A stretch of 64,000 nucleotides of DNA from Fulvivirga sediminis (lineage in GTDB: Bacteria; Bacteroidota; Bacteroidia; Cytophagales; Cyclobacteriaceae). This document shows positions 27,001 through 35,429 of the stretch, in pieces. Position 1 is the first letter of the stretch. Each line of letters begins with the position of its first letter. Location of the stretch: NCBI RefSeq assembly GCF_016757215.1, contig NZ_JAESIY010000007.1, forward strand, positions 248,001 through 312,000. The letters run 5' to 3'. The notes beneath the pieces are model-generated. The model searched no databases and had not been told where the DNA came from. It was given only the letters and a program-made list of their open reading frames with translations. The translations under genes were made by a program, and so were the position numbers.

Positions 27001-30000
27001 TACAGCAACTGTAAACAACTTTGCCAAAGGCATTTACACAGTAAAAGTGATAGATGCCAACGGGTGTTTTGATACGGCAGAAGTTATTATTGATAATGAT
27101 ATAACTATACCTCAAATTTCCATAGATAATAAAACTGACGTAACCCAATGTGCGCCCTTCAATGGTAGTATCACAGTTGGTGTAGATGAAAATGGTACTT
27201 CTGGAGATGTTTCTAATTATACTTTCTATTACTATGAAGGTCCATCAGTAAAAGCTACTCCGGATTTCACAGAAACGTCTAACGTTTTATCTAATCTAGA
27301 AGCGCGTACTTACACCGTACAGGCAGTAAATAATGTGTCTTTTTGTGCTGCCTCCAATATAGAAACTGTTACAATCGAAGCGCCAGTAATTAGAATAGAG
27401 GTAGATGCCACCGCATCTAGTTTCCCTAATGACTGTAGTGAAGATAGCGGTGTCTTAGCCATTAATGTATCTCCTAGCTCGGCAGACTATGATATCTCTT
27501 GGTATGAGGGAAATGTAGACCCTGCAACCGTTACCCCTTTCCTACAAGGAACTAACGAATTTACGGCTACTAGCTTAACTTCAGGAAACTATACAGTTTT
27601 AGCTAGAAACCTGGTTACGCATTGTGAAGAAACCGCTGTATTCTATATGCCCAAAAACGATGGACACCAATTGGACCTAGATATTGTTAGTACAGCATCT
27701 TATTGCAGTGATGATAATGGAAGCATAACAGTAACCTTAAAGCCTACCAGTATTTTGGGTTATGATGAGAGTTCCTATGCCATATTTTTATATGAGGGTG
27801 ACGATGTTATTGGAACAGTATATAGAACAGAAAATGGTGTAGCAGGTACGACGAACTATACCTTCAACAACTTACCAAGTGGTAATTATAGTGTTACCGC
27901 TCGTCCTTTTGACCCTGCTATTGCGGCTTGTGAAGATCCTATAGTACGAGCTGAAATAGAACTTATCGTGGAGTATCCATCTATTAGAGCTACCACCTTG
28001 AACGAGAATACTTTCTGTAGTGGTGCTAGCACAGATGGTAATGGTGAAATTATCATTGAAATAGATGGCGGATCCAGACCTTTATCCGAATTTGATGTAG
28101 TTTGGTACAAGGGGGAAAACAATTCTACACCTATTGACCCTGCTTATGTAAGCAGTAGCGATCATTTGATAAACCTACCTGCTGGCTACTATACAGTAGA
28201 GGTGGAAGATATCAGTCAATATAGAAGGTGTTTGACTAGTCGTACATATAGAATATATGATAACCCTCCCACTATTTCGGTGCCAAGAGGAGACTTATCT
28301 ATTACAAATATTATTAGTTGCGATCCAAGCAATAATGGCAGCTACGTTGAAGTCACCAGAATTTTAGAAGATAATGCTGACGCGAATTTGGCTGACTATT
28401 CTTATCAATGGTTTGACCCTAATTCCGTACAGATACCAGTTCCAGCAGGACAAAACTTTATTGATCGACTCGCTCAGGCCGGGACCTATTCTGTTACAGT
28501 AGTTAATAACATAAATAATTGTAGTGCAGCAAGGATTGAATTTACGATTGAGGATGAAACCATTAACAACCCAAGTATCACTTTAGTGGATTTCTCCAAT
28601 CCTTCTCAATGTTTATTCCCAACTCCTCAAATAGGTCAATTAGAGGTTCTAGCTTCTGGTACTAGTACCAGCGGATATACCTACGAATGGTTCAATGGAA
28701 CAACCACTTCAGCAGCTCCACTCAACCCATCAAATGTTACTGGAGCTAACGGAGAAACAGCTACAAACTTAGATGCTAACAGCCTTTATACAGTTAGAGT
28801 AACCAATAATGATAGCTACTGTACCGCTACAGAAACTTACCGCATGGGTATAGAAATTAAAGAGGTAACCATAGAAGGCTCAGCAATTGATGTCACTAAT
28901 TGCGCCACTAACAGTAACGGTTCTGTATTTGCAGCCATCACAAGTGGGGCAAGTAATGATTATACCTATGAATGGACTAACGTTAGTTTAGGCAATAGTC
29001 TCGGAAAAGAATGGGATAATATTCCTGCTGGACAATACACCGTAGTAGCCACTAGTAATACCGATCCTGTTAACTGTATATCAAACCCACTAACTCTTAC
29101 CGTTCAAGAGAATTTGGTTATGCCAGTACCTGTAGCTGAAGCTTTTGCTCCTATTACAGTTTGTGATGAAAATTACGCAGATGGTGCTGCAAGGGTTTCA
29201 GTGGCTGGAACTGTTGTAGGGTACACTTTCCAATGGTTTGAAGGCACGGAAATAGATACGGAAACAGCCCCTACTGCATTTACCGGACCAGAGGTTTCAA
29301 AATTAAAAGCTAGTATACCTTATACTGTTTTAGCTACAGATAACATTACGCAATGTAGTGGAACCGATGACGTACAAGTTGGCATTAATCTACCAGCAGC
29401 ATTTATACCAACTATAAAAATAGAAGCACATGATATTGGATGTTATGAAGTACCAAGAGGCATGCTTTCTGCATCTGTAGATAGTAGCACCGTAGGATAT
29501 TCATTTACCTGGTATGAAGGAAAAGAGCCTACTGGCCCTCCTATTGGAACAAGTGAAAGATTAAGAAATTTACCTGAAGGCTTTTACACAGTAGTAGCTA
29601 AAAACAATGAATCTCACTGTACAGGAATAGCTACCGCTCAAATTCTTCATGAAGAAACATATCCTGAATTTACATTCTCCATTGTAAATCCTGATTGTAG
29701 CACACCAAATGGAGCTATTACACTAGTTCCTACTAGTACAGTAGATATTGCGAGAGTAATTTGGACAAAAGAAGGAGGTGATCCTGCTGATTCTACTGCT
29801 GTGCTTAACAGAGGATTTATTTTGGCAGACATCGGTGGAGGTATCTATACTGTTCACGTCTACTCTAGTACTCAGTGTTATGTGAGTGAAGATGTTGAAA
29901 TACTTGGAAATCCTACCCCTCACAGAGGTATAGCAAGACGTTCAGGCTACGGAAATGACAGGTTCTACATTGATTGTATTGAGAATTTTGAGGAAAGTAT

Positions 30001-30199
30001 AGTGAAGATATTTAACCGTGCTGGTACTCTTGTTTACGAGACAGAAGGTTATGATAACGAGAATAATTTCTTTAATGGAGTATCTAATAAAGGAATTAGT
30101 GTCATGGGAACCGATCTGCCAGATGGAACCTACTTCTACATCATTGATAAACGAAATGGCACTAAGCCACTAGCAGGATACTTAGAAATTGTAAACTGA
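24014..30199 (+). CDS. giant repeat adhesin, SprB-like, T9SS type B
   Basis: Started at ATG 24014 (MKKLVILLSLLL), 2061 aa; a TTG two codons upstream is less likely. After the signal peptide comes a Cys/Asp cluster, CNNGIDDDGDGFIDCYDPDC, a metal-binding motif of secreted proteins. An FG-GAP-type propeller follows (DLDGDGIPE, DFNGDGQVE, DYNQDGYLD, DFNGDGKME) to about residue 460, then a CARDB-like domain (near 545-665). About 13-14 Ig-like repeats of roughly 90 aa fill the rest, each with a YxYEWYEG-type strand and a GxYTVxxxxxxxxC end. The terminal domain (IVKIFNRAGTLVYETEGYD to GYLEIVN) is type-B-like but lacks the NGDGxND opening. The downstream gene encodes a SprF-family partner, as in sprB-sprF loci. 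Confidence 0.88.
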   Translation: MKKLVILLSLLLAATGGFAQEVCNNGIDDDGDGFIDCYDPDCSDNDDCNGFYFGNDATCEVEPNSFPDFAMALDFQSADQTADHLGRIAIGDLDGDGIPEIVTKSRTGRRITILDGQTGAVKNVTRTPRDLMWYVNIGNVPNPNNSYPESCGEIFSVETGYYITAYNCQLQELWRTERFSNDPVHTSLADFNGDGQVELYYKNEIRNASTGEVLVAGTPNTWRDLNGGPVAVDILGDEDLELVIGDKIYSVDLVAGTLTLERQMPAFYRPKITEAATSIADYNQDGYLDVITTGRMEYGGWRHGDYTTVYFWDVHNNTVRTYQDPSYNWRNGTGRLNIGDLDGDGKLNVSYVTGGYLYALKEDFTLHWKKSIKEETSGYTGCTLFDFNGDGKMEIVYRDEEYLYIINGDGTVNTAKKCISRTNVDYPIVADVDADGSTEICVACATNDNMTRGQFNDNSNWIYGQVRVYKSDTEPWVPARRLWNQHAYFNVNVNNDLTIPIRQQKHHLIWSNGTCSDGDRRPLNGFLNQSPYLNSYGCPTYARPDLEIVDGSLTVEPPSCPEMDFKISFRVTNTGDNDLTGELPITFYQNNPQTNETVRLSTEYFTFNNFRVGDIYEVNDLTVTGPGSAFTLFVVLNDNGTTVPLPDPFKGNTDFLECNYDNIVSAEVNPIPFEISVATTPDIRCSPTASPNGTARAFRLEGSTEVTSEYDFYWFNPGNDINGTPDYEGAVYTGIPSGTYSVYAVHKTAQCDSEIQGVVTVGSETRPILAQIEENRGDNNCASPNGRLTVNVFDENGVKQPQGKYTYEWYVGDLTSGEVIGTSHTINSLTGGLSYTVIVTEKLTGCSTIESMNVTDNRVRSLVTATATDISCSNANSGTVSANVAGNTTDYDFEWYYASTPLPTPNATGANLSNLPQGDYTVIAFDKNTGCSTDTVTVTINQTVPPVAQVVKISDNFSCDDLQPLGSAEASATSGTAPYTYEWYEGQNTIGTAVANTATVNNFAKGIYTVKVIDANGCFDTAEVIIDNDITIPQISIDNKTDVTQCAPFNGSITVGVDENGTSGDVSNYTFYYYEGPSVKATPDFTETSNVLSNLEARTYTVQAVNNVSFCAASNIETVTIEAPVIRIEVDATASSFPNDCSEDSGVLAINVSPSSADYDISWYEGNVDPATVTPFLQGTNEFTATSLTSGNYTVLARNLVTHCEETAVFYMPKNDGHQLDLDIVSTASYCSDDNGSITVTLKPTSILGYDESSYAIFLYEGDDVIGTVYRTENGVAGTTNYTFNNLPSGNYSVTARPFDPAIAACEDPIVRAEIELIVEYPSIRATTLNENTFCSGASTDGNGEIIIEIDGGSRPLSEFDVVWYKGENNSTPIDPAYVSSSDHLINLPAGYYTVEVEDISQYRRCLTSRTYRIYDNPPTISVPRGDLSITNIISCDPSNNGSYVEVTRILEDNADANLADYSYQWFDPNSVQIPVPAGQNFIDRLAQAGTYSVTVVNNINNCSAARIEFTIEDETINNPSITLVDFSNPSQCLFPTPQIGQLEVLASGTSTSGYTYEWFNGTTTSAAPLNPSNVTGANGETATNLDANSLYTVRVTNNDSYCTATETYRMGIEIKEVTIEGSAIDVTNCATNSNGSVFAAITSGASNDYTYEWTNVSLGNSLGKEWDNIPAGQYTVVATSNTDPVNCISNPLTLTVQENLVMPVPVAEAFAPITVCDENYADGAARVSVAGTVVGYTFQWFEGTEIDTETAPTAFTGPEVSKLKASIPYTVLATDNITQCSGTDDVQVGINLPAAFIPTIKIEAHDIGCYEVPRGMLSASVDSSTVGYSFTWYEGKEPTGPPIGTSERLRNLPEGFYTVVAKNNESHCTGIATAQILHEETYPEFTFSIVNPDCSTPNGAITLVPTSTVDIARVIWTKEGGDPADSTAVLNRGFILADIGGGIYTVHVYSSTQCYVSEDVEILGNPTPHRGIARRSGYGNDRFYIDCIENFEESIVKIFNRAGTLVYETEGYDNENNFFNGVSNKGISVMGTDLPDGTYFYIIDKRNGTKPLAGYLEIVN
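26040..29920 (+). repeat. about 13-14 diverged tandem Ig-like protein repeats
   Basis: The repeats are visible at the protein level: YTYEWY, YDFEWY, YDISWYEG, FDVVWYKG, YTYEWF, YTFQWFEG and YSFTWYEG each start a strand, followed 25-40 residues on by G-x-YTV and a cysteine about 9-10 residues later. Spacing is about 90 aa. At the DNA level they are too diverged to be recent duplications. Confidence 0.75.
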
Positions 30200-30206
30200 T
30201 AATAGC

Positions 30207-31169
30207 ATGAAGTTATTTTTTAAGCTTAACAAAAATAGTCTGACCCTTATTGTGGCTCTTGTTTTTATGTCTGTCATAAAAACAGAAGCCCAGCAATATC
30301 CGGTTTACTCACAGTATATTTTCAACCCGCTAGTTATCAATCCGGCAGTAGCGGGTAGTCATGTACAGGTAAGTGCTACGGCCATGTATAGAAACCAGTG
30401 GGTTAACTTTGATGGAGCTCCGAAGACTTTTTCTTTCAGTGGACATACATCTCTACTTAAGAATAAAATTGGTGTAGGACTCCTGGTAGCCAATGACCAA
30501 ATAGGAAGTTATAATAACAATAGTGTTTTTGGTAGTTATGCTTTTATAATTAGGTCTGCAATGGGTACTTTTTCCATGGGACTTCAGGCTGGTTTTAACT
30601 TAACCTCTGCTGACTTCAGCAGCTTGAATTTGAAAGATCCTAATGACCCTTCATTTGCAGCTTTCGATAATAAGTTTAAGCCTAACTTTGGAGCAGGTGT
30701 ATATTATAGCAATGACTTATTTTTCGCTGGCTTGTCTGTTCCTTTTATCTTAACTAACAGTGTAGATATTACTGATGCTGAAGCTTTAGCAAATGGTGTC
30801 AAAGAAGCCAGGTACTACTACTTCCATGGTGGAATGACTTTACCGCTCAGTAGAATGAAAACCGTTGTTTTCAACCCTACTGTATTATTAAGAGGACAAG
30901 AAGGACAACCTTTAAGTATGGATTTAAATGCCGGCTTCATATTTTATGATGTATTTAGTGTAGGAGCATCCTATCGAAATGTAGACGCTATCGTTACCTA
31001 TATACAATTAAAAATCACTGAATCTTTAAATTTTGGCTATTCATATGATTGGACTTCTTCAGACATGAAACAATATTCATCAGGTAGTCATGAGTTTTCG
31101 CTCAATTACAGATTCCGAATAAGAAAGATTCACGGTAATGTGGAATGTCCTAGCGTATTTAAGTTCTAA
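30207..31169 (+). CDS. PorP/SprF family type IX secretion membrane protein
   Basis: A 320-aa outer-membrane barrel with signal peptide (SVIKTEAQ) and the canonical opening QYPVYSQYIFNPLVINPAVA followed by YRNQWVNFDGAPKTFSFSGH. Strand patterns continue to HEFSLNYRFRIRK near the C-terminus, and it has no extra domain. It starts 7 bases after the stop of the giant adhesin gene, so the two are translated together. In Flavobacterium johnsoniae SprF is required for surface delivery of SprB; the same partnership is expected here with the 2061-aa adhesin. A strong terminator follows. Confidence 0.92.
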   Translation: MKLFFKLNKNSLTLIVALVFMSVIKTEAQQYPVYSQYIFNPLVINPAVAGSHVQVSATAMYRNQWVNFDGAPKTFSFSGHTSLLKNKIGVGLLVANDQIGSYNNNSVFGSYAFIIRSAMGTFSMGLQAGFNLTSADFSSLNLKDPNDPSFAAFDNKFKPNFGAGVYYSNDLFFAGLSVPFILTNSVDITDAEALANGVKEARYYYFHGGMTLPLSRMKTVVFNPTVLLRGQEGQPLSMDLNAGFIFYDVFSVGASYRNVDAIVTYIQLKITESLNFGYSYDWTSSDMKQYSSGSHEFSLNYRFRIRKIHGNVECPSVFKF

Positions 31170-31186
31170 CCCAGAATAATAAATTA

Positions 31187-31225
31187 TAAAAAGGCCTTTG
31201 AAACTTCGTTTTCAAAGGCCTTTTT
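31187..31225. terminator. bidirectional terminator after the adhesin/PorP unit
   Basis: AAAAGGCCTTTGAAA pairs with TTCAAAGGCCTTTT around a short loop and is followed by T-rich sequence on the plus strand and an A-run before it, so both converging transcripts (adhesin unit and MoxR operon) can end here. Confidence 0.85.
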
Positions 31226-31256
31226 ATTAATCACTTCTCTACAACTTTCCCCTGCT

Positions 31257-31451
31257 TTAACGGTATGGTTTTATTGAGTCTATATGACTATTAGAACTGT
31301 CAGTCTCCTCTTCCTGATTCATTAATCTTTCTTTCAATTGAGGTTTTGAGCCAGGAAATGTTGTACGCGACGAAATGTCATAACCGATATATGCCATAAC
31401 TGCGAAAAACACAAGTGCAACGATCAGAAATATCTTTTTAGATTTACTCAT
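31257..31451 (-). CDS. small single-pass membrane protein
   Basis: A 64-aa protein with a basic start (MSKSKK), one transmembrane helix (IFLIVALVFFAVMAYIGYDI) and a polar acidic/serine tail. It is unrecognised. Its start overlaps the stop of the preceding gene by one base, so it is the last gene of the MoxR operon and may be an accessory subunit of the same membrane assembly. Confidence 0.6.
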   Translation of the reverse strand: MSKSKKIFLIVALVFFAVMAYIGYDISSRTTFPGSKPQLKERLMNQEEETDSSNSHIDSIKPYR

Positions 31452-33184
31452 TATAGCTTTGGTTCAAGCCACAAATATCCTGCAGATAAGATAAATAGAC
31501 AAAATAGTAGCCAATAATTAGCATCTTCCCATTTAATATTTTCCTTTACTATATTATTTTCAATAGCTTGTTGTTTAGCAAAATAAACTGAATTAGCCTG
31601 TCTCTTTTTAAATGCTTTCATCACATCCCAACTATTATCATTCACGAAATAACTGGTACGAACTGTATCAGCAATGGCAATATTATTCCAAGCATGGTTT
31701 TCAGGCCATATCATTGTGGTCCATTTTCTCGAATAAAGTTCTTTAACTAGTGGAAAATCATGAAGCTGATTGGTAAGATTGGAAGAGTCTTTATTACTAT
31801 CTATCACTAATTTATAGGGAATATTGCTACTGAAAACAGGTTCGGAATTTATTAACTCAACCGATTGATCATATGATTCAGACATAACCGCAGAAATTAC
31901 TTCATTCCAAAGCTTCTTATATTCTTTCTTCTGCCCAGAAAGCCATAAATAATAAGAGTTTCTTATTAATGAAGTGCCTATTTTACCTTTACCCACATTA
32001 TTTGCGGCAGCAATAGTATTACCTTTCTCTGATTTAACCAGAGGCGTAGTTAACAAACCGTGATTAATCTTATAAGGAGCTATTTCAATACTAGTATATT
32101 GCTTCAATGCCTGATTCTCAGGCCAAGCTATAAAAGAGAAAGCATCCCAAATTCTAGAGGGCTTTCTTTTAAGATAATTTTCATCAGGAAAGATAAACAG
32201 CCCTAAACCTTGTTTGGACATGGCATTTTTTAACGCAAGAAGCTCACTATTTGAAAGTTTGTTCAATGACTCGGAATCAACAATGACTAAGTCAATAATA
32301 CTTAACAAATCTGTATTAACATAACGGAGACTCTTTGCCTGGGTATTATAAAATTCAAATTTGAATTTATTTGCAGACAGCTCATTTCTGACCAATACTT
32401 GATGACCTTCCTCTGATAAATAATTCTTTAAATACTTTATCTCAAAAGTGGGAAATTGATTAATGAAAAGTATATGCTTCAATTTTTTCTTTAGAATAGT
32501 TACAGGAAGTGGATCAGCAGTAATGACATTTCCAATACTATCTTTACAAACCACTGAATAAATAAAATCTCCAGAAGAATGAGCTTTACTGTTAAGTCTG
32601 AATGCTTGATTTTTTCCTTTCAATAAAGCTGAATCCAATACGATTCCATCTAGCTCTAAATATATCTTTTTTGAATAATTCGTTTGATCATGAAATCTAC
32701 CTATGAGTTCAATAGATTCTTCCTCTATTGGTGACTTATTATAATTTAATTTAACCACCCCATTCAACGGATTACCACTCAGGAATTGAAAAGACGATGG
32801 ATTCATCTTATTTAAGTCATGAATAGCTATGCCATTACCGAGGATAAAGCCTGCGTCATTCGTTATGTTTTGAGGAAAATCAGCGGATATTGCAAGCTTT
32901 TTTAACTTAGGATAAAGTGCTATTAGACTATCCAGTTGAGATTCTTTAAAGTCGGGCGTTAAAATGGCGACGTAATTATACGAATGATGTTTACTCACTT
33001 GTAGTTGGAGAATTAAAAAAGAAGTAGTGGCAATCATAAGGACTGAAAAGAAAATGCGAAACAGCACTTGCCGTTTGTTCTTACGAATCACTTCTTTAAT
33101 TACAAGTCCAATAAACAAAATAGAAGAAACGATAACTACAGGCCAAAGCCACTCTATATGGAAGATTCTTAGATGATCAATCAT
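31451..33184 (-). CDS. membrane protein with GATase-like domain, MoxR operon
   Basis: A 577-aa protein with two N-terminal transmembrane helices (WLWPVVIVSSILFIGLVI and a second near residues 41-60) and one at the C-terminus (WLLFCLFILSAGYLWL). The large periplasmic part contains an alpha/beta segment (KKLKHILFINQFPTFEIKYL, LLSIIDLVIVDSESL, GLGLFIFPDENYL) of the glutamine-amidotransferase-like type found in BatA/DUF58-linked membrane proteins. No catalytic Cys-His-Glu set is clear, so it is likely a non-enzymatic scaffold. It overlaps the upstream gene by 8 bases. Its role is unknown. Confidence 0.7.
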   Translation of the reverse strand: MIDHLRIFHIEWLWPVVIVSSILFIGLVIKEVIRKNKRQVLFRIFFSVLMIATTSFLILQLQVSKHHSYNYVAILTPDFKESQLDSLIALYPKLKKLAISADFPQNITNDAGFILGNGIAIHDLNKMNPSSFQFLSGNPLNGVVKLNYNKSPIEEESIELIGRFHDQTNYSKKIYLELDGIVLDSALLKGKNQAFRLNSKAHSSGDFIYSVVCKDSIGNVITADPLPVTILKKKLKHILFINQFPTFEIKYLKNYLSEEGHQVLVRNELSANKFKFEFYNTQAKSLRYVNTDLLSIIDLVIVDSESLNKLSNSELLALKNAMSKQGLGLFIFPDENYLKRKPSRIWDAFSFIAWPENQALKQYTSIEIAPYKINHGLLTTPLVKSEKGNTIAAANNVGKGKIGTSLIRNSYYLWLSGQKKEYKKLWNEVISAVMSESYDQSVELINSEPVFSSNIPYKLVIDSNKDSSNLTNQLHDFPLVKELYSRKWTTMIWPENHAWNNIAIADTVRTSYFVNDNSWDVMKAFKKRQANSVYFAKQQAIENNIVKENIKWEDANYWLLFCLFILSAGYLWLEPKL

Positions 33185-35429
33185 GCTGCACTTGTCTCAT
33201 TTCATTGATCAATAATACATTCCAGTCAGAAGCTGATTCATTTTTTGATTGTAATGAAGGCTGCGAATCGGGTAGCACCGTGGTAAAATCTTTCAAAATC
33301 ATTTGAAGCACACTTTTATGATTATTTAATATAGCGCCTTTCTGAGTGATGCGTTTTAGATTCTGTAATGAATGAAGGTATTTGCCAGGATGGAGTAGTG
33401 CTTGCTGCGCTAATTCTTCTGCTGAATATTTTAATGTTTCCAATTCAGCTTTATCAAGGACTGTTTTCTCTTTATTAATGATATCATGTAAAAGAGGTAT
33501 GGCTCTTTTTATATGCTCATATGGATCTGCTATCTTAAAATCATTATTAACTGAATGGCTATTAACGTGATCAATATCACCACTTAGTCTACTTTTTTCT
33601 TTTATTGGGGGTGGATCAAACCCTATACGATGTACATAAATACGGTCATCATTTTTAACCTCTTTGATGAGCTTTAATGCTTTATATTGATATGGCAATG
33701 ATTTGCTTGGTTCAGCCAGCCTTAAGTACAATTCAGCATTCCACATCTCACTAAGTGCCTGCTTTAACTTAGTCTTCACTGAAACAGTATAAAAAGTAGC
33801 CTCTTCACGATTATCATGATTATGCGTATACGTCTCTAGGTTATTTTCAGAATGTTCATGCTCAGCATGTGATTTGTCATGTTCGTACTCTCCAACTTCT
33901 CCCTCTCCTTCTCCTCCATCATGATCATGCATGTAAGCCGTTAAAGCATCATCCTTACCATCATTTTGCATCATAGACTCTACTTGCTCTTCAGGCGAAA
34001 CATCTATACCTGATTCAGCTTCCTCACCAAGAAATTGTCCGTACTTAAGCCTTAATGCCTTCTGATCAAATGCTATATTATTAATCTTATCTTTAAAAAT
34101 CTTATTAGTTAAATTATTCCCGTTATTTATTAGCTTTTCAGAATCTATTATAATCTGTCTTTGGCTTCTAAAGTACTCAGGCATTACATCTGCCCCTAAA
34201 GAAGCATCCATGGTGTACTCATAAGCAATAGTATCTTTTATTTCGATAAAATAGGTTTCACTTCTGGCCCGTTGAGGATCGGGTAATTTATTGTCTATAG
34301 CTTCTACATAAAAGTACAGCTCGTCACCAGGGCTAATATCAAGGTGATCAAATTGAATGGTTTTATTGAGAGAAACTTCCTTATCTCCTTTAACCAATTG
34401 ATTATCAAAGCTCCATCTCTCTTCTCTGAACTTAACGGATTCACCCTCTCCTTGACTTACTGTGGCTATTATGTAAGCTTGGTTAATCCCAAAATCATCT
34501 TGAATGCTTGCTTCAAAAAAGACATTTTTATTGCTATTATATTCGAAAGAAGTGTATTGATTAAGTCCCTGAATTTGTATAATAGGTTTCTGATCATTTA
34601 TCACATGAAGGTTATACAGGTCAGACAAAAGTTCATTCTCATCTACATCTTTAAACACGAATTGGTAGAAGCCACTGGACTTAGGCGTAATTGATCTATA
34701 AAAATACTTATCTTTTTCGATCATTGTATAAGTTCTACCATTCCAATCAAGCGCTACTTCACTAGCCTTCTTATTAAAAGCTAACTTCCAGGTTAGGCTG
34801 CTTCCCTCCAATATTTCAGCATTCATATCGACTTGGGTCTGTGTTGGCATTTTTGTATAACTGGGATAGTTAATAAAAAGCTCAACCGAAGCTATTTCCA
34901 AGGAGTCAACATTAGACTTAGTTTCGGTTTCTACAGGATGAAGCTCTATTTCGTTATTGACGTTTCGACCATTTTGAACTATTGATTGATTTGCCTCATA
35001 ATGTTTTAAGAATGATGAAATACCCCAACACGATAGTATCAAAACCACGGATAAACCTAATACCTTAAATAAATGATGCGGTGGCAGCAGTCTCTCTTGT
35101 GTGAGCTTAAGAAAAACTCTATTCTGCTGTAATTGCCCGATTGTAGTTAAAGACTCCGTCCGTTCCAATAACAAATCGGAGCTATATTCAGCATTTAAAT
35201 AATGATCATTAATATATCGAGCTGCTATTTTTTTGGACACTCCCCAAGGCCTGATAATCAGTGAAAGAATAGTAAGTGCTAAAAGGATAGAAATTGTGGC
35301 CTCGGTTAAGTTGTAAAAGAATAAATAGGTTCCTAATCCTACAGATAAACCAATCAGTATGATCTCAAACCATAGTATAAATTGCCATTTTCTAGCAAAT
35401 TTGCTTAATATGTTTTTTGAAGCAATCAT
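33177..35429 (-). CDS. large membrane protein of the MoxR operon with His/acid-rich insert
   Basis: A 750-aa protein with two N-terminal transmembrane helices (residues about 16-60) and a third near 123-142 (LFKVLGLSVVLILSCWGISS). A beta-rich periplasmic part follows, and then long helices; the layout recalls the DUF4175-type proteins of such operons. Near residues 495-540 is a low-complexity stretch rich in His, Asp and Glu (AYMHDHDGGEGEGEVGEYEH, continuing with several HEH/HNH pairs), which could bind metal. It overlaps its upstream neighbour by 4 bases and its downstream one by 8. Function unknown; it may be a chaperoned client or core of the MoxR-DUF58 system. Confidence 0.75.
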   Translation of the reverse strand: MIASKNILSKFARKWQFILWFEIILIGLSVGLGTYLFFYNLTEATISILLALTILSLIIRPWGVSKKIAARYINDHYLNAEYSSDLLLERTESLTTIGQLQQNRVFLKLTQERLLPPHHLFKVLGLSVVLILSCWGISSFLKHYEANQSIVQNGRNVNNEIELHPVETETKSNVDSLEIASVELFINYPSYTKMPTQTQVDMNAEILEGSSLTWKLAFNKKASEVALDWNGRTYTMIEKDKYFYRSITPKSSGFYQFVFKDVDENELLSDLYNLHVINDQKPIIQIQGLNQYTSFEYNSNKNVFFEASIQDDFGINQAYIIATVSQGEGESVKFREERWSFDNQLVKGDKEVSLNKTIQFDHLDISPGDELYFYVEAIDNKLPDPQRARSETYFIEIKDTIAYEYTMDASLGADVMPEYFRSQRQIIIDSEKLINNGNNLTNKIFKDKINNIAFDQKALRLKYGQFLGEEAESGIDVSPEEQVESMMQNDGKDDALTAYMHDHDGGEGEGEVGEYEHDKSHAEHEHSENNLETYTHNHDNREEATFYTVSVKTKLKQALSEMWNAELYLRLAEPSKSLPYQYKALKLIKEVKNDDRIYVHRIGFDPPPIKEKSRLSGDIDHVNSHSVNNDFKIADPYEHIKRAIPLLHDIINKEKTVLDKAELETLKYSAEELAQQALLHPGKYLHSLQNLKRITQKGAILNNHKSVLQMILKDFTTVLPDSQPSLQSKNESASDWNVLLINEMRQVQHD

